From positions 1 to 18,574 of the forward strand of contig JARLHX010000250.1 of NCBI GenBank assembly GCA_031292035.1: a stretch of 18,574 nt of DNA, given 5' to 3'. Both the position numbers and the translations under genes were made by a program. Shown piece after piece: positions 7,557-15,044 of this stretch; positions within the stretch are counted from its first letter, which is position 1, and each line of letters starts with the position of its first letter. Source of the stretch: Negativicutes bacterium (GTDB lineage: Bacteria; Bacillota_C; Negativicutes; Sporomusales_B; JARLHX01). The notes under the pieces are model-generated. The model ran no database searches. It saw only the letters and a list, made by a program, of their open reading frames with translations, and was not told the DNA's origin.

Positions 7557-7618
7557 TATTTCTTGAAATATTTTCCGGGATTTCAGAAATTATCTAAATG
7601 TTTCCGAAAATTCGGAAA
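7557..7618. promoter_or_regulatory. Array of three TTTC/GAAA inverted repeats (candidate activator sites)
   Basis: Three dyads share the TTTC...GAAA plan: TATTTC-TT-GAAATA (7557-7570), ATTTC-A-GAAAT (7580-7590) and TTTCCGAA-AA-TTCGGAAA (7601-7618). Their centres are about 21.5 and 24.5 bases apart, near two helical turns each. They lie about 130-175 bases upstream of the sigma-54 start and 80-140 bases upstream of the activator gene. That suits enhancer sites for the adjacent activator, perhaps also used for autoregulation. Confidence 0.5.
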
Positions 7619-7700
7619 TAAATGAAGGGAGTAAGACCCAAATTGTTGAATTGTTACATTTATGACTTAACTTGGATTGATGGGAATGGAGGCGCTTGGC

Positions 7701-9323
7701 GTGCTTTCAGTTTCAGCAGATCAAAAGCTTATTGATATCGTACGTTTGGCGCTGGAATCAGCTGATGCCGATATTTGTATTACCGATGACGAACTTCAGG
7801 GTGAGTATCGACTAAAGGGCAAATATCTTATTGACCTGTTTGCCTGCGGTTTTCCCGCCGAGCTCACCTTAAAGGCCCTGACGAAAGTCAGCCCGCCCTT
7901 GATGTCCGGTACCGGCATGCCCGGACACAAGATGTTTGATATCGGGAAACACTGGTTTATCAGTGTATTTGACTCGTTGCACGACGGAATCCTGATCGCC
8001 GATCAAAATGAGATTGTCCGTTATATCAATAAGTCCTTTGAACGCATAAGCGGGGCGAAATTTTCCGGGATTGTGGGGAAGATTCTCAGCGAAGCCCGCC
8101 CCGGAGCGAGGCTTGGCGGCGTTATTCGCAGCGGCACGCCGCTTTTTGGGGTTCGACGGAAGTTTGGCGACACAGAATACATCACCGACATGCATCCTTT
8201 TATTATTGACGGCGTATGCATGGGGGGCATAACCGTTGCGAGAGATATCACTGAAATACAGCATTTGCAGACCAAGCTGAGCAAATATCGGCTGCGCTAC
8301 AATGATTTGTTGCGGCAAATCAATAAAGAGAATGCAGCCAGGTATACCTTTTCCAACATATGCGGCACCAGTTCGGCCCTGCGGGGGGTCAAGCAGCTTG
8401 CCGAAAAATTGGCCTCCTCCAATCTGCATGTGCTGCTGCGGGGCGCCAGCGGTACAGGCAAAGAATTATTCGCCCATGCGATCCATCTTTCCAGTCCCAG
8501 GAAAAATCAGCCTTTCGTCACAGTAAACTGTGCCGCCATCCCGGGGCAGCTCTTGGAAAGTGAGCTTTTTGGCTATAGCGAAGGGGCATTTTCGGGAGCC
8601 AAGCAGTCTGGCAAGCCGGGTCTTATCACCCTTGCCCATAATGGAACCCTTTTTTTGGACGAGATAGGCGATATGGATGTTGAGCTTCAGGCAAAAATAC
8701 TGCGCGTGCTGCAAACCGGAGAGGTTCAGCCTTTGGGGAACATCACCAAGAGTGAGGTTGATGTGCGGATCATTTCAGCCACCAACAAAGATTTGGAGGC
8801 AATGATCGAAACCGGCAAATTCCGCGAGGACTTATTCTACCGGCTAAATGTTTCCCAGCTGCACATTCCGCCGCTGCGGGAGCGGGTGGAAGACATTGCC
8901 TCTTTGGCGCAGTACTTTCTGTCCTTTTGCATCCATCCCAGTCTGGGGCAATTGGAACTGGATCCCCAGACAATTGCTATCCTCGAACAGTATTCCTGGC
9001 CCGGCAATGTCCGTGAGTTGGAAAATACAATCCGGTTTATAGCCAATATCACCGATCAGCAGCGGATCACTCCCGACTACCTGCCACAGGTTTTCTTCCA
9101 TCAAAAAATAAAAAATAAAATAAACCGTCTAAGCCAAACCAGAAGTAACGCCGATGAGTTGATTTCGCTAAAGGACGGAAAAGCAACAACAGAAAAAGAG
9201 CTTATTGTCGCCGCCCTCAACACATTCGGCAGAAGCGTCAAGGATAAACGCAAAGCGGCTGATCACCTCGGTATTTCGCTGACAACTTTATATGCGAGAA
9301 TGAGTATTTTCGATATAAAATGA
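7701..9323 (+). CDS. Sigma-54 enhancer-binding protein (PAS-AAA+-Fis HTH)
   Basis: Transcription activator that uses ATP to remodel sigma-54 RNA polymerase. An N-terminal region of unknown type (about residues 1-85) is followed by PAS (about 88-190) and a short coiled linker. The AAA+ domain has Walker A GASGTGKE (248-255), GAFSGA (295-300), Walker B LFLDE (317-321) and the FREDLFYRLN region (375-384). A C-terminal Fis-type helix-turn-helix ends the protein (RKAADHLGISLTTLYARM). I chose GTG 7701 (540 residues) because TGGAGG lies 8 bases upstream. Earlier in-frame starts at 7677, 7680 and 7686 lack an RBS. GAFSGA replaces the usual GAFTGA that touches sigma-54. It is divergent from the BKACE-symporter operon, which carries a near-perfect sigma-54 promoter. 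The ligand may bind the PAS or the N-terminal region. Confidence 0.93.
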   Translation: MLSVSADQKLIDIVRLALESADADICITDDELQGEYRLKGKYLIDLFACGFPAELTLKALTKVSPPLMSGTGMPGHKMFDIGKHWFISVFDSLHDGILIADQNEIVRYINKSFERISGAKFSGIVGKILSEARPGARLGGVIRSGTPLFGVRRKFGDTEYITDMHPFIIDGVCMGGITVARDITEIQHLQTKLSKYRLRYNDLLRQINKENAARYTFSNICGTSSALRGVKQLAEKLASSNLHVLLRGASGTGKELFAHAIHLSSPRKNQPFVTVNCAAIPGQLLESELFGYSEGAFSGAKQSGKPGLITLAHNGTLFLDEIGDMDVELQAKILRVLQTGEVQPLGNITKSEVDVRIISATNKDLEAMIETGKFREDLFYRLNVSQLHIPPLRERVEDIASLAQYFLSFCIHPSLGQLELDPQTIAILEQYSWPGNVRELENTIRFIANITDQQRITPDYLPQVFFHQKIKNKINRLSQTRSNADELISLKDGKATTEKELIVAALNTFGRSVKDKRKAADHLGISLTTLYARMSIFDIK

Positions 9324-9377
9324 CGCGGTGCTTGTGTAGTTGCCTATTCCTTTTTCTGATGCTATGCATCTTGTAAA

Positions 9378-9388
9378 TTGCCAATGAA
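9378..9388 (+). promoter_or_regulatory. First copy of the TTGCCAATGAA motif before beta-HAD 2
   Basis: TTGCCAATGAA occurs here and again at 9506-9516, 128 bases apart. In both copies a short gap and GCTAT follow. The two copies flank the terminator of the activator gene. The arrangement resembles paired operator sites that could support DNA looping. Confidence 0.35.
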
Positions 9389-9426
9389 TCTGCTATTATC
9401 AATTTAAGTTAAAGCTGGTCAATTTT

Positions 9427-9500
9427 AAAAAGCTGTCTGAAACTTTGTCTCGAAAAGCGTTTGCTGTCGAGACTATATGAGTTTTTCGGACGGCTTTTTT
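9427..9500 (+). terminator. Terminator after the sigma-54 activator gene
   Basis: The outer arms AAAAAGCTGTCTGAAA (9427-9442) pair, with a few G-U pairs, with the segment ending CGGACGGCTTTTTT (9487-9500). Inside, GTCTCGA (9447-9453) pairs exactly with TCGAGAC (9467-9473). The six T at the 3' end make it a large intrinsic terminator. It isolates beta-HAD 2 from read-through. Confidence 0.85.
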
Positions 9501-9517
9501 GCTTTTTGCCAATGAAA
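9501..9517 (+). promoter_or_regulatory. Conserved element upstream of beta-HAD 2
   Basis: GCTTTTTGCCAATGAAA begins 61 bases before the beta-HAD 2 ATG and matches the element before beta-HAD 1 (1982-1997) at all but one base. It starts directly after the terminator, so it must belong to the promoter/operator of beta-HAD 2. Confidence 0.4.
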
Positions 9518-9561
9518 TAGGCTATGAAAACATTAAAAAGTAACAAAGGAGTGTTTAGAAC

Positions 9562-10449
9562 ATGAAGATTGGGTTTATGGGATTAGGTCAGATGGGAAAA
9601 CATATGGCCCTCAATCTGCTTAAATGCAAAGAACAGGTTATTGTCAATGACATCAGAACCGATGCTTTTCCTGAGTTCCAAAAAAGGGGCGTCAAGACAA
9701 CGACTGATTTGCAGGACATCGCCGCCTGCGACATCATCTTGCTCAGCCTCCCGGACACGAAAATCGTCAAACAGGTTCTCCTGGGCGAAAATGGGCTGCT
9801 TGGCAGTCTGAAAAAAGGTCAAGTCGTTGCCGATCTGAGTACCATTCATTACACTGCCAGCGTCGAAATCGCCAAAGCCCTGGAAGCAAAAGGCGTCGAA
9901 TTTATGGACGCCCCGGTATCCGGCATGGAAGCGCGGGCGATCGACGGCACCGTGACGATCATGTGCGGCGGTAAGAAGGAAATCTTCGACATGCTGATGC
10001 CCTACTTCAAGTGTATGGGGAGCAACATTCAGCATATGGGCATTCACGGCTGCGGTCAGTTGAGTAAAGCAATCAACAATATTCTGTTTGATATTAATAT
10101 CGCCGCCTTTGCTGAGATGCTGCCGATGGCGGTAAAGCTCGGTCTTGATCCCGAGCAGATCGGCTCGGTCGTCAACAGCAGTTCAGGCAGAAGCTACGCA
10201 TCGGAGTTCTTTATCCCGAGAATCCTCAACCGGAACTTCGGCGACGGATATCCGCTGGAGCACGCCTATAAAGATCTGGTCAGCGGCGCCGAGCTTTCCG
10301 CCCAGCTTTGCGTTCCCCTGCCTGTAATGCACGCCGCAACCACGACTTATCAGATGGCGCTGCTCAAAGGGCTGGGACACAAAGACAAGGGGGCAATGAT
10401 CTGTATCTTTGAGGAGCTCTTAGGCACCCAGTTCGTTCCCAAAAAATAA
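9562..10449 (+). CDS. NAD(P)-dependent beta-hydroxyacid dehydrogenase (beta-HAD 2)
   Basis: Paralogue of the enzyme at 2044, of equal length (295 residues) and alignable without gaps; more than half the residues appear identical. The Rossmann motif GLGQMG is at 7-12, the substrate motif DAPVSGM at 116-122, and the catalytic K169 with N172-N173 in GQLSKAINN. The KDLVSGAE motif lies in the C-terminal helical domain. Unlike the first copy, strand beta-2 ends in VIVNDIR with an aspartate (D30), which favours NAD(H). Both copies share SGMEARAI where most relatives have SGG, so both probably bind the same unusual substrate class. RBS AAAGGAG lies upstream. The gene lies between two terminator or hairpin structures and is probably monocistronic. 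Confidence 0.93.
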   Translation: MKIGFMGLGQMGKHMALNLLKCKEQVIVNDIRTDAFPEFQKRGVKTTTDLQDIAACDIILLSLPDTKIVKQVLLGENGLLGSLKKGQVVADLSTIHYTASVEIAKALEAKGVEFMDAPVSGMEARAIDGTVTIMCGGKKEIFDMLMPYFKCMGSNIQHMGIHGCGQLSKAINNILFDINIAAFAEMLPMAVKLGLDPEQIGSVVNSSSGRSYASEFFIPRILNRNFGDGYPLEHAYKDLVSGAELSAQLCVPLPVMHAATTTYQMALLKGLGHKDKGAMICIFEELLGTQFVPKK

Positions 10450-10464
10450 GGGCCGCTGAAAATA

Positions 10465-10500
10465 CTCGCCGGCTTTTACGTTGGCGTAAAAGCCGGCGAG
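10465..10500 (+). repeat. Perfect 16-bp stem-loop after beta-HAD 2
   Basis: Arms 10465-10480 and 10485-10500 are exact inverted repeats of 16 bases around the loop TTGG, starting 16 bases after the beta-HAD 2 stop codon. There is no T-run after it on the plus strand; on the minus strand a TATTTT stretch follows. It may act as a transcript end formed without a U-tract, or as a protective hairpin. Confidence 0.6.
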
Positions 10501-10562
10501 AGATGGTGTCGGTCTGCTTCGGCCGGAGAAAAGACTTTCTCATAAGACAGGGGAAAAGAGTG

Positions 10563-10634
10563 GAGCTGGGATTATTGCCCGGCTCTGTTGCTATAAGTAT
10601 GAGGAGAGCCCATAATCCTTCATGGTGATAGCAG
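10563..10634 (+). ncRNA. Candidate structured leader RNA with pseudoknot upstream of chemoreceptor 2
   Basis: Within 72 bases several pairings are possible. GGATTAT (10569-10575) pairs with ATAATCC (10612-10618). Nested inside, GGCTCT (10581-10586) pairs with AGAGCC (10605-10610). The loop bases TGCTAT (10589-10594) can pair with ATAGCA (10628-10633), making an H-type pseudoknot. A competing hairpin GAGCTGGG/CCCGGCTC (10563-10570/10578-10585) excludes the first two stems. I do not recognise it as any named riboswitch. Stems this short arise by chance, so it is only a candidate. The rest of the 389-base gap holds a small hairpin at 10526-10541 and a T8 run at 10680-10687, with no gene. Confidence 0.3.
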
Positions 10635-10838
10635 GGAAGAAAGTTGCGGATATTTCTGACAATTTATCCTAAGACATGGTTTTTTTTGAAGGAATTTACA
10701 TATTTATAGGGAAGAAACAATAAATGAGTCGCTTTTTTACGATTTATCAAAAAGGCAGAGTCATGTCTTTGGCAGATGCTTGTCCGATTTTTTCTCCAGA
10801 GATTGTTATAACAATTAAGCTGAAATGAGGTGGAAACC

Positions 10839-12896
10839 TTGCAAAGAAGCGCTGGTTTGAAGGCGGCAAGTATCCGCGTGCGCTTGTTGATCATCATTCT
10901 TTCCCTTATGGTGGTTTCGTTGAGCGGTCTGGCGGGGTTGAGCTATTACTTTTCCAAGCAGGCACTTTCACGAAGCGTCGATGAGGCGGCGATGGCGGTA
11001 GGCGTCGACTATGCGGCAAGGGTCAAGGCGTCTGTGGCCGAGATGATCATCTATTCGCAGGACCTGGCCAATACCCGGTCGATGCGCAGCGGCAACGACA
11101 GGGTATTGATGGCCGAAGCCATGGCCGATACCCTGAAAAGAAGCGATAAAGTCTTTGCGACAATAGGTTTCATCGCTTTAGACGGCAACTCGTTCAGGTA
11201 TGATCTGTCGACGGTTTTTCTCGGCGACCGCGAGTATTTCAAAAAAGCCGTCACTACCAGGCAACTGGTGATTTCAGACCCTGTACTTTCCCGGGCTATC
11301 GGGAAATTGTCCTTCCAGGTCGTGTCGCCGGTCCTTGATTATAGCGGTGCGGTCATCGGCGTGATCAACGGTACGGTTTCGCTGGACAATCTGAGTGAGC
11401 TTATGAATCGATTGAAATTCAAGGAGACAGGCTATGGCGCCGTATTTGACAAGACCGGCATGGCCATTGCTCATGGCAAGAATCCCGACTTTGTCGGTAG
11501 ATTGAACCTGGCGGAAAAGAAAATCAACCCTGAGCTCAAGCTGGGGGTTAGCGAACTTGATGATCGCCTCATGTCGCTTTATAAAGCCGCCAGTGAAGGC
11601 GGCAAACAGGTGAAGGGCACCTACACCAATGTGGACGGTGTGCCGCATTTGGCAATATTTACGCCGATTGACCTGCCGGGCGGACAGCGCTGGGTGATGA
11701 TGGTCTCAGCCCCTGAAGCCGAAGCCGTCCGCGAGGTTGGAACGTTGAGCGTACTGATGCTTGCGGTGTCTGCCGCGTTTATCGTTCTGGGGGCCTTGTT
11801 CGTGTTGTTCATCAGCGCCAGGTTTACCCGGCCGATAGTTAAAATCCGTGATGAGGCGCTTATGCTGGCCGAGGGTAATTTGAAGCGCCGGGAAATCGGC
11901 ATCCAGGCCAGGGACGAGATCGGGCAACTGGCAGAGGCCTTCGGCCAGATGGCCGACAATCTGCGCAACCTTGTGGCCAAGGTTCAGGCCAAGGCCGAAA
12001 CGGTCGCGGCATCCAGCGAGCAACTTACCGCGAGCGCTCAGCGGTCCGCCGATGCCGCCAGCCAAGTGGCTGGCTCCATATCCACTATCACTGAAGGATC
12101 GGACGAGCAGGCAGCCGCAGTGAGCAATATGTCGGCTGTCGTAGCGCAAATGTCGGCCAATATTGAGCAGATTGCCGCGACCGGCAAGCAGATAGGCGAA
12201 ATCGCTGTGAGCACGCTGCAGTCCACCGGACAGGGGCGGACAGCTATTGACAATGCCATGGAACAGATGCGGCACATCGGCGAAGGAGCCGAAGCCGTCC
12301 AGAAGACCATCGGCAACCTTGCCCAGGGTTCGCGGGAGATTGGTGAAATCGTCGATTTGATTTCCGCGATAGCTGGACAGACCAATCTATTAGCCCTCAA
12401 CGCCGCTATTGAGGCCGCCCGGGCCGGGGAAGCCGGCCGGGGCTTCGCGGTAGTTGCCGAAGAGGTGCGGAAACTGGCGGAAGAGTCCAACAAGGCCGCT
12501 CAGAAGATTGCCGGACTGATCCATCGAAACGAGGTCGACATGAATCAGGCCATTGCTGTTACCCAGGATAGTAACAAAGGCGTGGAGACCGGAATTCAGG
12601 TGGTTGAATCGGCCGGAGATTCTTTCCGGGCAATTACCGCCGCGGTGGAAAGCTTGTCGTCCCAGATCCAGGATATCACGGTATCCATCGACCAGATCGC
12701 GGCAGGCAGCCAGGCCCTCGTTGCTGCAGTGCAGAGCGTGGACAAGGCGAGCAGGGAAAACGCCGCTGAAGCGCAGAATGTTTCGGCAGCGACCGAGGAG
12801 CAGTCCGCTTCCATGCAGGAGATAGCCTCCTCGAGCCAGTCTTTAGCGCAAACTGCGGCTGAACTTCAGTCGGCGGTGTCTGACTTTAAGGTATAG
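10839..12896 (+). CDS. Methyl-accepting chemotaxis protein, Cache-type sensor
   Basis: Membrane chemoreceptor with TM1 (about residues 16-37) and a large extracytoplasmic region (about 40-295) of double-Cache type, including [10 protein letters not shown] and [22 protein letters not shown]2 is about 302-325, followed by HAMP (about 327-382) and the methyl-accepting signalling coiled coil. The hairpin tip contains [21 protein letters not shown] chose TTG 10839 (685 residues) because AGGTGG ends 5 bases before it; GTG 10830 lacks an RBS. Just after the tip the sequence [12 protein letters not shown] departs from the usual IxxIQxxTxxAV pattern, in register. No C-terminal pentapeptide is present. 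Cache domains commonly bind small carboxylates or amino acids. With beta-HAD 2 upstream and the had-like operon downstream, a substrate of those enzymes is a reasonable guess for the ligand. Confidence 0.94.
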   Translation: MQRSAGLKAASIRVRLLIIILSLMVVSLSGLAGLSYYFSKQALSRSVDEAAMAVGVDYAARVKASVAEMIIYSQDLANTRSMRSGNDRVLMAEAMADTLKRSDKVFATIGFIALDGNSFRYDLSTVFLGDREYFKKAVTTRQLVISDPVLSRAIGKLSFQVVSPVLDYSGAVIGVINGTVSLDNLSELMNRLKFKETGYGAVFDKTGMAIAHGKNPDFVGRLNLAEKKINPELKLGVSELDDRLMSLYKAASEGGKQVKGTYTNVDGVPHLAIFTPIDLPGGQRWVMMVSAPEAEAVREVGTLSVLMLAVSAAFIVLGALFVLFISARFTRPIVKIRDEALMLAEGNLKRREIGIQARDEIGQLAEAFGQMADNLRNLVAKVQAKAETVAASSEQLTASAQRSADAASQVAGSISTITEGSDEQAAAVSNMSAVVAQMSANIEQIAATGKQIGEIAVSTLQSTGQGRTAIDNAMEQMRHIGEGAEAVQKTIGNLAQGSREIGEIVDLISAIAGQTNLLALNAAIEAARAGEAGRGFAVVAEEVRKLAEESNKAAQKIAGLIHRNEVDMNQAIAVTQDSNKGVETGIQVVESAGDSFRAITAAVESLSSQIQDITVSIDQIAAGSQALVAAVQSVDKASRENAAEAQNVSAATEEQSASMQEIASSSQSLAQTAAELQSAVSDFKV

Positions 12897-13067
12897 GTTT
12901 GCTAAAAGCCGGGTCGGCTGTGGGAACGAAAATGAGCTGTTTCACGACGCCTGATTGGAAGTCGGACCATGTCCTGTTGCTTATCGGTGCGCCGTACTTT
13001 GGAAGAATATGCCTCTGGGGAGTAAACGGGGTTTTAAGAGCGTTTTAACAACTTTATGTTCTGCTGC

Positions 13068-13096
13068 AAGCGGTTTCTGACGGAAACCGCTTTTTT
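13068..13096 (+). terminator. Intrinsic terminator after chemoreceptor 2
   Basis: GCGGTTTC (13070-13077) pairs with GAAACCGC (13083-13090) around TGACG, flanked by AA before and six T after. It separates the chemoreceptor from the dehydratase operon. The 172 bases between the stop codon and the hairpin show nothing else. Confidence 0.92.
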
Positions 13097-13165
13097 CTGT
13101 GCCGTTATGGCGAGCTTTTGGCAATTATTAGCCTTGAGATTAACGATAGATAACGGGAATAATAA

Positions 13166-13194
13166 TTTACTTTAAAACGATATGTTGTATATTA
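13166..13194 (+). promoter_or_regulatory. Candidate sigma-A promoter of the dehydratase operon
   Basis: TTTACT (13166-13171) and TATATT (13189-13194) are separated by 17 bases in an AT-rich stretch. They match the -35 consensus at four and the -10 consensus at five positions. The start would be near 13201, giving a leader of about 138 bases that includes the large palindrome at 13275. Confidence 0.4.
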
Positions 13195-13274
13195 TTAAGT
13201 TACATGGAAGAATATTCCCTCTGTTCAATTAATTCACAATATTCGCATTTGTAAAACTCTCAATACCGGATTGC

Positions 13275-13307
13275 TTTTTGGCAAATCCGCAGCGGAATTG
13301 CCAAAAA
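13275..13307. promoter_or_regulatory. 33-bp palindrome before the dehydratase operon
   Basis: The arms TTTTTGGCAA (13275-13284) and TTGCCAAAAA (13298-13307) are exact inverted repeats. Between them TCCGC and GCGGA are also symmetric about the central A at 13291. Only two A/A positions break the symmetry. No T-run follows on either strand, so it is not a terminator. It ends 31 bases before the first ATG of the operon and could be an operator for a dimeric or tetrameric regulator, or an mRNA leader hairpin controlling access to the RBS. Confidence 0.6.
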
Positions 13308-13338
13308 ATGATAATCAATCAGAAGGGAGTGAAGTGAA

Positions 13339-13806
13339 ATGGATTTGCTTGAGCAAAAGTATTTTGATGACATGGAGGTGGGTGACAAGTGCGTCTCGGT
13401 CGGAAGAACGATTACAGAAGCCGACATTGTTAATTTCGCAGGAATCTCCGGAGATTACAATATTCTTCATACTGACGCCGAGTACGCAAAAAATTCCATC
13501 GCCGGACAGCGGCTTGCCCACGGTTTCCTGAGCATGGTGGTGGCGTCGGGCCTGTACACCAGAACCCCTTACGGTATGGCGATGACAGGAACGCTGACCG
13601 CATTCACCGAGATCCGGTCGTGGAAATTCAAGAAACCTGTGTTGATCGGCGACACCATTCATGTCGAGGTTGAAATCACCGAAAAAATCGATGCCAAACC
13701 CGAGAGCAGCAGCGGCAAGATTGTCATGACCAGAACGATCTTGAATCAGCGGAATGAAATTGTCCAGACCGGCGAATTCGTGTTGTTGGTTAAGAAGCGC
13801 CGGTAG
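13339..13806 (+). CDS. MaoC-like (R)-specific enoyl-CoA hydratase
   Basis: Single hot-dog domain protein of the MaoC/PhaJ family (155 residues), which adds water to a trans-2-enoyl-CoA to give (R)-3-hydroxyacyl-CoA, or the reverse. The catalytic pair is D39 and H44 in FAGISGDYNILHTD, with the spacing found in PhaJ. The usual asparagine-proline after the motif is N41-I42. RBS AAGGGAG lies 9 bases before the ATG. It is the first gene of the operon, 53 bases before the CoA-transferase. A hydratase here is an addition to the classic had/fld gene set and suggests that the enoyl-CoA made by the dehydratase is rehydrated at C3. Thioesterase activity, also known in hot-dog folds, is less likely given the D-x4-H motif. 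Confidence 0.9.
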   Translation: MDLLEQKYFDDMEVGDKCVSVGRTITEADIVNFAGISGDYNILHTDAEYAKNSIAGQRLAHGFLSMVVASGLYTRTPYGMAMTGTLTAFTEIRSWKFKKPVLIGDTIHVEVEITEKIDAKPESSSGKIVMTRTILNQRNEIVQTGEFVLLVKKRR

Positions 13807-13859
13807 TCTCCCGGCACGATTTGGTGGCGGGACGAATAGCGAAATTGGAGGTGCGTGAT

Positions 13860-15044
13860 TTGAGACAAGCGTTGGAAGGATTAAAAGTCATTGAGGTCGG
13901 CAATATTCTCGCAGGTCCGTTCTGCGGCACGATGCTGGCGGATTTCGGGGCCGAGGTGATCAAGGTCGAACCGCCCAAAGACGGCGATCTCAGCCGGAAT
14001 ATGGGGAGAATCAAGGATTTGTGGTTCGCTGTCGAGGGCCGGAACAAAAAAAGTGTTACCCTCGATCTCAAAAAGCCAAGAGGCAAAGAACTGCTTTTTG
14101 AGCTTTTGAAAGACGCCGATGTGTTAATCGAAAATTTTCGGCCTGGTGCCTTCGAAAGGCTTGGCTTTACCTGGGAGAAGCTTCATGAAATGAATCCAAG
14201 ACTGATTTTTATGAGTGCGTCGGGGTTTGGTCAGACGGGCCCGTACAGTCATCGGCCGGGTTTTGACCGAATCGGTCTGGCTATGGGCGGTTTTTTGCAT
14301 GTCACCGGTTTCCCGGATGGACCGCCTATCAAACCCGGATTGTCGGTGGCTGATTTTATGACGGCGATGTTCGGCGTCAGTGGCATAATGTTTGCGATTT
14401 ATGACAGGGATGTCACCGGTACCGGGCTTGGTCAGAGAATCGACTGCTGCCTGACCGAGACGACGATCCGGATACTTGAGTCCATCATCGCCGAATATTC
14501 CTATGACGGCTTTATCAGAAACAGAGTGGGTAATGGCGTGATGGTCACCATTCCGTCGGGTCATTTCCTGACCAAGGACAAGCAATATCTTGTTCTGTCC
14601 GTCACCGGCGACAAGCTGTTTTCGCTGTTTGCCCAGGCAATCGGCCGCGCGGACATGCTGGAAAGCGAAGAGTACAACAACGCGAAAGGCCGCATGCGAA
14701 ACAGGGATGCGATTAACACGATCTGCGAGGATTGGGTAAAAGAGCATACCATCGACGAGTGCCTGGCCGCGTTCGGTGACGATATCCCCAACTGTAAGGT
14801 TTATACCGTAGCAGACATCATGAAGGATCCTCATTTTGCCTTCAGGGAGAATATCATCAAGGTTCCGACCAAAAAATTCGGCGAAATCAGCATGCAAGGC
14901 ATCGTGCCCAAGCTGTCCGGAACACCTGGCAAGGTTAACTGGGCAGGTCCTGACCTGGGCGAATCCAACGAGGAAATCTACGGCGGCAAACTGAAGCTGT
15001 CCGCCAAGGAAATCGAGCAGCTACAGGCGGATGGCGTGATCTGA
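13860..15044 (+). CDS. Family III CoA-transferase (CaiB/Frc/HadA-like)
   Basis: Transfers CoA between an acyl-CoA and a free carboxylic acid through an aspartyl intermediate. The N-terminal signature is LKVIEVGNILAGPFCGTMLADFG. GRNKKSVTLDL follows at about 60-70, and the likely catalytic aspartate is D165 in LSVADF. I chose TTG 13860 (394 residues) because GGAGG (13847-13851) lies 8 bases upstream and the family signature begins straight after. The longer frame from 13821 has no RBS. Length and position directly before the dehydratase activator match HadA of Clostridioides difficile and FldA of C. sporogenes. Here it would activate a 2-hydroxy acid using the CoA of a downstream product. The substrate is not readable from the sequence. 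Confidence 0.92.
   Translation: MRQALEGLKVIEVGNILAGPFCGTMLADFGAEVIKVEPPKDGDLSRNMGRIKDLWFAVEGRNKKSVTLDLKKPRGKELLFELLKDADVLIENFRPGAFERLGFTWEKLHEMNPRLIFMSASGFGQTGPYSHRPGFDRIGLAMGGFLHVTGFPDGPPIKPGLSVADFMTAMFGVSGIMFAIYDRDVTGTGLGQRIDCCLTETTIRILESIIAEYSYDGFIRNRVGNGVMVTIPSGHFLTKDKQYLVLSVTGDKLFSLFAQAIGRADMLESEEYNNAKGRMRNRDAINTICEDWVKEHTIDECLAAFGDDIPNCKVYTVADIMKDPHFAFRENIIKVPTKKFGEISMQGIVPKLSGTPGKVNWAGPDLGESNEEIYGGKLKLSAKEIEQLQADGVI

Noticed and set aside
10731..10748. Sigma-28 type promoter before chemoreceptor 2 (TAAA ... CGATTT)
   Set aside because: The spacing is about two bases too short and the -10 fits poorly.
13108..13123. Possible sigma-54 promoter before the MaoC operon (TGGCGAGCTTTTGGCA)
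   Set aside because: GG and GC are correctly spaced by 10 bases, but only the -24 TGGC fits well and the -12 is TGGC rather than TTGC. It is much weaker than the site at 7446-7461.
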